This document shows positions 25,297 to 30,713 of a DNA stretch of 30,713 nt, piece after piece (position 1 is the first letter of the stretch; every line of letters begins with the position of its first letter). The DNA is from Suttonella ornithocola (lineage in GTDB: Bacteria; Pseudomonadota; Gammaproteobacteria; Cardiobacteriales; Cardiobacteriaceae). The notes beneath the pieces are model-generated. The model made no database searches, was not told where the DNA came from, and saw only the letters and a list, made by a program, of their open reading frames with translations. The DNA is taken from the NCBI RefSeq assembly GCF_001889065.1, contig NZ_LWHB01000061.1, positions 1 through 30,713 of the forward strand, given 5' to 3'. The position numbers were made by a program, and so were the translations under genes.

Positions 25297-26030
25297 TTAT
25301 TGGAGGTGGCGTGTTATACGAGCTTGTAAAATTTGTGTTTGAATGCCTTTAATGGCATAAACAAAAAATAATAAGTAGTTTGCAAGCAAAGCGAGCAGAA
25401 GTGGCCAAAGCATTTCTGGTGCAATACTTGGTTGTCCGATTTTAAATAAAGTTGCCGGTTGATGTAGTGAATTCCACCATACAACGCTGTAATGAATAAT
25501 AGGAATGTTGATAATACCGACTATCGCTAAGATAGCGGATATTCTGTCGGCTTGATTGCGATCATCAATGCTATTTTGTAGTGCGATATAAGCACAATAG
25601 ATGAAAAATAGGATAAGTTCTGAGGTTAGGCGTGCATCCCATGTCCAATAGGTTCCCCATGTGGGTTTTCCCCAAATTGCGCCAGTAATGAGCGCTAATG
25701 CAGTGAGTAAAGTGCCGTATGGTGCAGCTGTGCGGCAGAAAAGTGCGCAGAGTTTAATTCTCCAAATAAAGAAAATTAAAGAGGCGGTTGCTATCATTAG
25801 ATAGATACTCATTGAGAGTGCTGCGGAGGGGACGTGAATATAAATAATTCTAAAGACGTTTTTTTTGTCTTGCATCTATCGGCGTAAAAGCAAGCCCCCA
25901 AATCAGTGCAACAACCAAAATAAGCCAAGCTAGAGGCATCATCCACGGCAGTATGCGAGCTGCTAAGTGGTCAAATCCTTGAGGCTAGTGATACGGTGCC
26001 CCATTTTTGTAAGCGTTTCCAGAGTGTCAT
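25297..26030 (-). pseudogene. ccmC: Heme transporter CcmC, two one-base frameshifts in the N-terminal part
   Basis: CcmC loads heme onto CcmE. The conserved C-terminal ~190 residues are open from 25875 to 25297. They include IYIHVPSA with its His, the WWD-type motif WGKPTWGTYWTWDARLTSE, and IIHYSVVWWNSLHQP. The N-terminal ~55 residues are present but out of frame. ATG 26030 (MTLWKRLQKWG) breaks near 25982, resumes as GFDHLAARILPWMMPLAW and then WGLAFTPIDARQ. It breaks again at an A8 tract (25859-25866), where A7 would restore the reading frame. Removing one base at each point gives a 243-residue protein, the normal CcmC length. An ATG at 25875 could give a truncated protein lacking the first TM helix. 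Real decay or sequence error cannot be told apart here. Confidence 0.85.
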
Positions 26031-26114
26031 GTAATATCGCTATAGTGTTTAGTTGTATGATATTGTTTATTTTTAGCCAAACCGGTTAGGAGGATATGGT
26101 TAAAAAGTTTTGGT

Positions 26115-26711
26115 TTATTTTACATAGCGCATTTGGTATTGGGCAAGAAAGGCTTGCATCGCTTTGCCACGATGGCTAATGGCATTTTTTTCTGTTTTTT
26201 CTATTTCAGCAGCAGTTTTATCGCTTTGCTCTGGTAAAAAAAGCGGGTCATAACCAAAACCTTTTTCGCCTCTTTCTTCTAGCAAGATACGTCCTTGCCA
26301 AAGTCCTGTTGCAATAATTGGTAAAGGATCGTTTTCATGGGATAGGTACGCAATGCTACAAACAAAGTAAGCACTGCGGTCTTCAGTTGTTGCCAAACGT
26401 GCTAAAAGTTTTTGATTATTCTGCTTATCGTTTCTGTGTTCGCCACTATAACGTGCAGAATAGATACCAGGCTCACCGTTTAGCGCTGGAACGACTAAAC
26501 CAGAATCATCTGCAATAGCAGGTTTTCCGCCAATTTTCGCTGCGTGGCGCGCTTTGATAAGTGCGTTTTCCACAAAGCTTAGACCGGTTTCTTCAGTATC
26601 ACCAATAGATAGACTACCCTGAGGAATAATAGAAACACCAGTATCTGCAAATAGGCTTTTAAATTCATGAATTTTTCCAGCATTACTACTGGCTAAAATG
26701 ATTTCTTTCAT
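26115..26711 (-). CDS. rdgB: XTP/dITP diphosphatase (RdgB/HAM1)
   Basis: A 198-aa nucleotide-pool sanitising enzyme. It hydrolyses dITP, XTP and related non-canonical purine triphosphates. Motifs: N-terminal LASSNAGKIHEFKSLF, ENALIKARHAA, the catalytic/metal-binding ADDSGLVVPALNGEPG with IYSARYSGE, GEKGFGYDPLF and ISHRGKAM. All are intact. It overlaps the upstream rph by four bases (ATGA), so the two are co-translated. Confidence 0.95.
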   Translation of the reverse strand: MKEIILASSNAGKIHEFKSLFADTGVSIIPQGSLSIGDTEETGLSFVENALIKARHAAKIGGKPAIADDSGLVVPALNGEPGIYSARYSGEHRNDKQNNQKLLARLATTEDRSAYFVCSIAYLSHENDPLPIIATGLWQGRILLEERGEKGFGYDPLFLPEQSDKTAAEIEKTEKNAISHRGKAMQAFLAQYQMRYVK

Positions 26712-27430
26712 CCATTTAATCCTAGTACGCGACGTTGTTCCGTCATGATTTCTTTGATGCCTTTTTCGGCAAGCTGCAACAAGCTATCCATTTCTTCACG
26801 GCGAAAAGCATGACCTTCTGCGGTTCCTTGGACTTCTATAAATGCACCGGAATCGTTCATAATGACATTCATATCCGTTTCTGCTTCGCTGTCTTCCGCA
26901 TATTCTAGGTCTAAAACGGGTGTGCCTAGATAAATCCCAACGGATGTGGCAGCAAGCTGTCCATGCAGCGGATTGGATTTTAGTTTGCCTTCTGTCATAA
27001 GTTTACGAATGGCATCTGCTAAAGCAACAAAACCACCACTGATTGCAGCGGTTCGTGTGCCACCATCGGCTTGTAAGACATCGCAATCAATAGTGATACT
27101 ACGTTCGCCAAGCGCATTTAAATCTATAACCGCACGTAATGAGCGACCAATTAGGCGCTGAATTTCAATGGTACGCCCTTGCTGTTTGCCACGCGCAGCT
27201 TCTCGAACGGTTCGCTCATGGGTTGAGCGTGGCAACATAGCATATTCTGCTGTTACCCAACCTTGTCCTTTTCCACGAAGAAACGGCGGAACGCGTTCTT
27301 CGATACTGGCTGTGCATAAAACGTGTGTATGACCGCATTTGATAAGTGCGGAACCTTCTGCATAACGGTTGACGTTGCGCTCAATCGTCAGTGGGCGAAG
27401 TTGGTCAGGGGCACGGTTGCTAGCTCGCAT
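26708..27430 (-). CDS. rph: Ribonuclease PH
   Basis: A 240-aa phosphorolytic 3'-5' exoribonuclease that trims tRNA 3' ends. I start it at ATG 27430 (MRASNRAPDQLRPL), preceded by AAGGA; an upstream extension is not family-like. Motifs: KGQGWVTAEYAMLPRSTHER, GRTIEIQRLIGRSLR, DCDVLQADGGTRTAAISG (phosphate and RNA contacts) and LDLEYAEDSEAETDMNVI. It is divergent from yicC across a 96-base gap, the same arrangement as in E. coli, and leads directly into rdgB. Confidence 0.95.
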   Translation of the reverse strand: MRASNRAPDQLRPLTIERNVNRYAEGSALIKCGHTHVLCTASIEERVPPFLRGKGQGWVTAEYAMLPRSTHERTVREAARGKQQGRTIEIQRLIGRSLRAVIDLNALGERSITIDCDVLQADGGTRTAAISGGFVALADAIRKLMTEGKLKSNPLHGQLAATSVGIYLGTPVLDLEYAEDSEAETDMNVIMNDSGAFIEVQGTAEGHAFRREEMDSLLQLAEKGIKEIMTEQRRVLGLNG

Positions 27431-27526
27431 AATAATCCTTGGAATAATAAGAAATGGCTGCATTCTAACAAAAAGAGATGTCGCTTGTGGCGGGTTTCGT
27501 TATCATATTTCTTTTTTTAGGAAAAA

Positions 27527-28390
27527 ATGATGCGAATGAGTATGACAGCGTTTGCCCGCGCAACAGGGATGATAGGGGAAACCAGTTTTACGGTAGAGAT
27601 GAAATCAGTTAATCATCGATATTTAGATATTCAGCCCAAATTACCAGAAACTTTACGCGCGATTGAGTCAGAAATTAGAGCAAAATGTCAACAAGCGCTT
27701 TATCGTGGAAAAGTAGATATTTATGTAACGATTAAGCGTTCACCAAATAGTCGAGACTTAGTGTTAAATCCGCCTGTGATTAAACGTTGGTTATTGGCTT
27801 TTTCAGATAGTGGAGCGATGGAATCGTTAGGAAAACCAGATTGGAAAACAATGCTGTCTTTACCAGGAACAATGATTGAAACTCCCGCAGATGATGAGGC
27901 ACTGGGTATTGCGGTATTAGAAGCGGTTGATAGTGCGATTGCGGCATTATTAGAAATGCGTTCGCGTGAAGGTGAGCAAATTACCGCGGTATTGGAAGCG
28001 CAGCTAATAAAAATAGAACAGCTAGTAGATGAGTTAAAAGCTTATTATCCACAAGTAGAAAATCAAATAACAGAACAATTGAAAGCGCGTTTGGCAGCGC
28101 TTAAATTAGAAGTAGAACCTCAGCGATTTGAACAAGAGGTGGTTTTTTTATTATCAAAAGCGGATGTGCGTGAGGAGTTAGATAGGTTACATTTTCATGT
28201 TAATGAAGCGCGCCAAGCCTTAACGCAAAAGGAAGCCATTGGAAGACGGATGGATTTTTTAATGCAGGAATTTAATCGCGAAGCGAATACGCTAGGCTCT
28301 AAAGCCGCTGATAATGTATTGAGTAAAGCGGCTGTAGATTTAAAAGTGATGATTGAGCAAATGCGCGAGCAAGTGCAGAATTTGGAGTAG
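27527..28390 (+). CDS. yicC: YicC-family endoribonuclease
   Basis: A 287-aa member of the YicC/YloC family, which in E. coli is an endoribonuclease affecting small-RNA turnover. N-terminal MSMTAFARATG and VEMKSVNHRYLDIQPKLPE are conserved. The C-terminal DUF1732 block is DRLHFHVNEARQAL, GRRMDFLMQEFNREANTLGS and MIEQMREQVQNLE. The C-terminal acidic/helical end is complete. The start may be the first ATG, or the third or fifth codon, as several Met lie close together; a TAGGA sequence lies upstream. It converges on the recombinase gene with a 15-base gap. Confidence 0.93.
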   Translation: MMRMSMTAFARATGMIGETSFTVEMKSVNHRYLDIQPKLPETLRAIESEIRAKCQQALYRGKVDIYVTIKRSPNSRDLVLNPPVIKRWLLAFSDSGAMESLGKPDWKTMLSLPGTMIETPADDEALGIAVLEAVDSAIAALLEMRSREGEQITAVLEAQLIKIEQLVDELKAYYPQVENQITEQLKARLAALKLEVEPQRFEQEVVFLLSKADVREELDRLHFHVNEARQALTQKEAIGRRMDFLMQEFNREANTLGSKAADNVLSKAAVDLKVMIEQMREQVQNLE

Positions 28391-28405
28391 TATTCGTTAG
28401 TCGTA

Positions 28406-29362
28406 TCAAGAAGAGTTTGATGTTTTATATCGGAAGTTTTGCATCATTTCTCTTGTTCGACGTTCTTTGCGTCGGTCGTATTTGACGGTGGTGGCGACGT
28501 TTTCATGTCCCATAGCATCTTGGACTTGTTTGGCATCTATGCCCATATCAAAAAGATAGGTGGCGAAAGTGCGTCGGAGGTCGTGCGGGGTAAAGCGTTT
28601 TAAACCAGCCGCAATCCGATGACGGTCGAGTATTTTATTGATAGAGCGGTCGTTTAAGCGGGTATTGACTGGCGTGTCATTTTTCCGCATTCGGAAGAAG
28701 AGTGGAGCATCTGGATGTTGTTTAAAAGGATGGATTTTAAAGAATTGTCGTAAGAGGCTCATTGATGTTTCTGATAGGAAGATGAGTCGCTCTTTATTGC
28801 CTTTGGTTTGCGCTTTGATAGCCCCTTCTTCCCAAAAGATACTGCCACAGCTTAAACTCGCAACTTCCGCGCGACGCATTCCACATTCTACGAGTAGCGC
28901 AAATAGTGCCATATCGCGTGTATGCATTAGAGAGGGCTCTTTGGTGGTGACTTCGTCATAGAAACGATGAATTTCAGAGACTTCTAAAGCGCGTCCAGCA
29001 GAAATACGTTTACCTCGAATGTTTTTTACAGACTGAATAAGCAAATATTGTTCATGAGAAATTTGCTCATTGAGCCATGCTTGCTTGGCAGTTCCTCGCA
29101 TAATCGCAAGGTAATTGTTAATGGTGTTAGGGGTGTATTCTTTTTCTACCAGTAGGTTTTTGATGTATTCTAAATCGTCTGGTGAAAGTGATGTCCAATC
29201 AAAGGTTTCTAGTGTTTTTTGCGCTAAGAGGTGCGCAATGTTATTGAGCTTTGAGCGCGTTGTTATTTTGCCAGATTTTGCGGTTAGGCTAGCAATATAG
29301 CGTTCTGCCGCATTCATGCGGTGGCGTGGGGCTGTTTGAGGGGTAAGGTTTTCTTTGTCCAT
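28406..29362 (-). CDS. Tyrosine recombinase / integrase, unclassified
   Basis: A 318-aa protein from ATG 29362 (MDKENLTPQTAPRHRMNAAE). The longer open frame upstream runs through a hairpin and is not family-like. Residues 20-110 form a SAM-like core-binding domain. Residues 125-318 form the catalytic domain with the full set: Arg163 (GMRRAE), Lys near 190 (TKGNKERLI), HDLRRT (His260, Arg263), His286 (MGHENV) and nucleophile Tyr295 (VKYDRR). It is therefore probably active. No att site, excisionase or prophage gene is adjacent. It is not obviously XerC or XerD and may act on a remote cassette or be a domesticated relic. It converges with yicC. Confidence 0.85.
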   Translation of the reverse strand: MDKENLTPQTAPRHRMNAAERYIASLTAKSGKITTRSKLNNIAHLLAQKTLETFDWTSLSPDDLEYIKNLLVEKEYTPNTINNYLAIMRGTAKQAWLNEQISHEQYLLIQSVKNIRGKRISAGRALEVSEIHRFYDEVTTKEPSLMHTRDMALFALLVECGMRRAEVASLSCGSIFWEEGAIKAQTKGNKERLIFLSETSMSLLRQFFKIHPFKQHPDAPLFFRMRKNDTPVNTRLNDRSINKILDRHRIAAGLKRFTPHDLRRTFATYLFDMGIDAKQVQDAMGHENVATTVKYDRRKERRTREMMQNFRYKTSNSS

Positions 29363-29371
29363 AATAAATAG

Positions 29372-29400
29372 AATCGCCATATTGGGTAAATATGGCGATT
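29372..29400 (-). terminator. Rho-independent terminator after the YceI-family gene
   Basis: A perfect 12-bp hairpin: AATCGCCATATT (29372-29383) and AATATGGCGATT (29389-29400), loop 5. On the minus strand it is followed by CTATTTATTA. It separates the YceI-family gene from the recombinase gene. Confidence 0.7.
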
Positions 29401-29408
29401 GATGTGAG

Positions 29409-29987
29409 TTAGTCAGCAGTAAATGTAGCAGAGATAGTGACGGGAAGTTGTAAGGAGATACTAAGTAATCCAGCAACTTCACGTAGTTTGTTTACTTCAT
29501 TTTCTACTTTAAATGCGCTTAAGTCGAGTAAGGCAGGGGATAGAGAGGTGATTTGTAAACGTGCATCGTTGGTTTTAAAAACCAATAACGGTAGCGTAAT
29601 GGTTGCTTCTTTATCGCCAAAGGTTAGGGTAAGAGCTTGTTTGATGGAACGGCTTTCGCCTATTTCTAGTTTTGAAAGAGGCTCAATATCTACTTGTCCA
29701 CTAATGCTTAATTGTCCGTTTGCAGTTTTAAATACCCAATCACGAAGACGCTCGTTACGAATATCGATACCACTTTGGATAGTGTTTAAATCCAATGTGC
29801 CGCTTAGCTTACCATCATCGCTTAATGTTAGTTTGCTTGGTGCAAAATGGTTAGGTTCGATAATAACGTTCTTATCAGCTGTAACTTTAGTGGTTAAGAA
29901 GTTTACTTGAGCGTTGTCGCTTTGCCAGTTTGCAGAGGCAATTAGCGGAAAGGATAGCGCTGCCAATAGAGTCAGTTTTTTTATCAT
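29409..29987 (-). CDS. YceI-family periplasmic protein
   Basis: A 192-aa secreted protein. ATG 29987 is chosen because it is preceded by AAGGAAA and begins a signal peptide, MIKKLTLLAALSFPLIASA, with cleavage before NWQ. The mature part is a lipocalin-like YceI fold. It has SGTLDLNTIQSGIDIRNERL followed by RDWVF, the family's best-conserved segment, and ends in a beta-strand LQLPVTISATFTA. YceI proteins bind isoprenoid-like lipids; the ligand and role here are unknown. It is monocistronic, with its own downstream hairpin. To its right the IS1-type remnant begins at 30121. Confidence 0.88.
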   Translation of the reverse strand: MIKKLTLLAALSFPLIASANWQSDNAQVNFLTTKVTADKNVIIEPNHFAPSKLTLSDDGKLSGTLDLNTIQSGIDIRNERLRDWVFKTANGQLSISGQVDIEPLSKLEIGESRSIKQALTLTFGDKEATITLPLLVFKTNDARLQITSLSPALLDLSAFKVENEVNKLREVAGLLSISLQLPVTISATFTAD

Positions 29988-30120
29988 AAGTGTTTCCTTT
30001 TGAGTTGCAATGAATGTTGATATTGCTTTATCAAGCTTATAATCAACGTAAGCTATTCTACACAAAACTTATTCTTTCTGGGGAGGCGGTTATTAGTAGA
30101 TTTTTTTTGCATTGTAATTT

Positions 30121-30511
30121 GAGACCTTTGCAAAAAAGTTAAAATCTTTAGTAGTGTTTTGAAAAGTATGCTGATTAAACCCAACCATAATTAATATAAT
30201 GGAAGAGTAAGTCAAACGCCTTAAAGTGATTCACCAACTTTTTAGAAAAACAGCAAGTCTTTCGAAAGACTCGCCTCAGCCTTTGCCTAAAGCGATTATT
30301 ATTACCCTCAATATCCGTAGTATATCGCTTACCTATCTTTTTAACGTTACCATCAAAAGCCGTTAAGAAGCTATCCCAATTATCACAACAAATACAACCA
30401 AAACTAATTCCTAATGCCTCAAGTTTAGCTCTCAATTGTTTAGCTGTCTTTAGATTGCGTTTCCCCCATACAAAAGCCATATCTCACCACTATCTGGATC
30501 ATATAGTGCAA
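30121..30511 (-). mobile_element. IS1-family element remnant, 3' part
   Basis: The left tip is GAGACCTTTGCAAA (30121-30134), identical to the MITE ends at 1609 and 1739. It is followed 40-55 bases later by the stop codon of an IS1-type transposase. The 5' end of the element is missing: at about 30511 the sequence switches to the 3' tip of an IS630 element. The 30112-30120 flank cannot be checked for a target duplication because the other end is lost. Confidence 0.7.
30175..30480 (-). pseudogene. IS1-family transposase, truncated
   Basis: A 101-aa open frame covers the C-terminal catalytic region of an IS1-like InsB/InsAB' transposase. It reads WGKRNLKTAKQLRAKLEAL, CICCDNWDSF (second catalytic Asp), IGKRYTTDIEGNNNRFRQ (Glu), then KTCCFSKKLVNHFKAFDL and INYG. 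Just upstream, in another frame, LYDPDSGEI continues the protein backwards, so a one-base deletion near 30480 breaks it. The zinc-finger and HTH N-terminus and the first Asp are absent. Inactive. Confidence 0.8.
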
Positions 30512-30713
30512 TCATCTAAAACCCAACCCAATCCAAAGCAGATAAAAGAATAAAGTATCAATACAATCCATCCGCCATTCTTTGCGTATTTGCTTAATCC
30601 AAGCCCACATCTTTTCAATAGGATTTAAGTCTGGACTATAAGGGGGTAACCAAACTATCTCATGCCCATGCTCTTCAATGATTGCTTGAATATCACTGCG
30701 TTTATGAAAAGCG
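30512..30713 (-). CDS. IS630-type transposase, DDE ORF, C-terminal fragment
   Basis: The reading frame enters from the right edge and ends at 30512. It carries FHKRSDIQAIIEEHGHEIVW, then LPPYSPDLNPIEKMWAWIK, the IS630 third catalytic motif (Asn-Pro-Ile-Glu). It ends ...IDTLFFYLLWIGLGFR. Its last ~11 codons run through the terminal inverted repeat. It lies in the same orientation as the IS630 at the left edge. The two pieces do not overlap and lack about 70 residues between them, so I treat them as two copies. Confidence 0.8.
   Translation of the reverse strand, partial: AFHKRSDIQAIIEEHGHEIVWLPPYSPDLNPIEKMWAWIKQIRKEWRMDCIDTLFFYLLWIGLGFR
30515..30543. repeat. IS630 terminal inverted repeat (copy at the right element)
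   Basis: This 29-base stretch matches the reverse complement of 469-497 at about 20 positions, with an identical CAAAGCAGAT at the inner end. It overlaps the 3' end of the transposase gene and marks the junction with the IS1 remnant. Confidence 0.65.

Noticed and set aside
26031..26114. Remnant of ccmB between rdgB and ccmC
   Set aside because: Translation of the gap in all minus frames shows nothing like a CcmB C-terminus; it looks like an ordinary spacer.
29363..29482. Longer recombinase start at 29482
   Set aside because: The extension would run through the hairpin at 29372-29400 and has no family-like residues; ATG 29362 is preferred.
1..30713. Circular 31-kb element joined through the IS630
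   Set aside because: Joining the ends would leave about 70 residues of the transposase missing, and the content is chromosomal core genes, so a circle is not supported.

Overview
The window looks like chromosomal DNA from an AT-rich (about 40% GC by eye) gammaproteobacterium. Core gene order is gammaproteobacterial: pheS-pheT-ihfA, and rph divergent from yicC. The mix of AapQMP, a Ccm (system I) locus, PflB/PflA, MetNIQ and IS630/IS1/IS1595-type elements suggests a Cardiobacteriales-like host (Cardiobacterium/Suttonella relatives). That placement is inferred from gene content and similarity remembered from the families, not from a search.

Layout. (1) 1-502: the 5' part of an IS630-family element on the minus strand, with a probable programmed -1 frameshift. 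(2) 503-2002: a very AT-rich accessory stretch with a 43-codon hydrophobic ORF, a multi-span membrane protein broken at an A8 tract, and a 131-bp MITE with a 5-bp target duplication. (3) 2003-5039 (-): amino-acid ABC transporter aapQ-aapM-aapP without a binding-protein gene. (4) 5098-9400 (+): uup, an unrecognised 191-aa protein and fadD. (5) 9557-13295 (-): pheS-pheT-ihfA. (6) 13443-13869 (-): a decayed TRAP permease (dctM-like) joined to an IS1595-family transposase fragment. (7) 13967-17082 (+): pflB, with a one-base lesion, and its activase pflA. (8) 17174-19641 (-): methionine importer metN-metI-metQ. (9) 19715-26030 (-): cytochrome c maturation cluster ccmC-D-E-F-G, an nfsA-type nitroreductase, ccmH and ccmI. 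No ccmA or ccmB is present, and ccmC carries two frameshifts. (10) 26115-27430 (-): rph-rdgB. (11) 27527-28390 (+): yicC. (12) 28406-29987 (-): an orphan tyrosine recombinase and a secreted YceI-family protein. (13) 30121-30713 (-): a truncated IS1-family element abutting the 3' end of a second IS630 copy.

How it fits together. The intact parts serve import of amino acids and methionine, fatty-acid activation, translation (PheRS), nucleoid architecture (IHF), nucleotide-pool sanitation and RNA processing. The anaerobic/respiratory genes show the most damage: pflB has one frameshift, ccmC has two, ccmAB are missing and a TRAP carrier is eroded. Either this lineage is losing these functions or the sequence carries indel errors. 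Two of the lesions lie in A8/T8 homopolymers, so error or phase variation must be excluded.

The most distinctive observations are the frameshifting IS630 with matching terminal repeats at both window edges, the MITE that shares its tip with the IS1-type remnant, the nfsA gene inside the ccm operon, and the AT-rich island of unknown membrane proteins. I see no tRNA, rRNA or CRISPR array. I did not find a convincing new multi-gene defence system.
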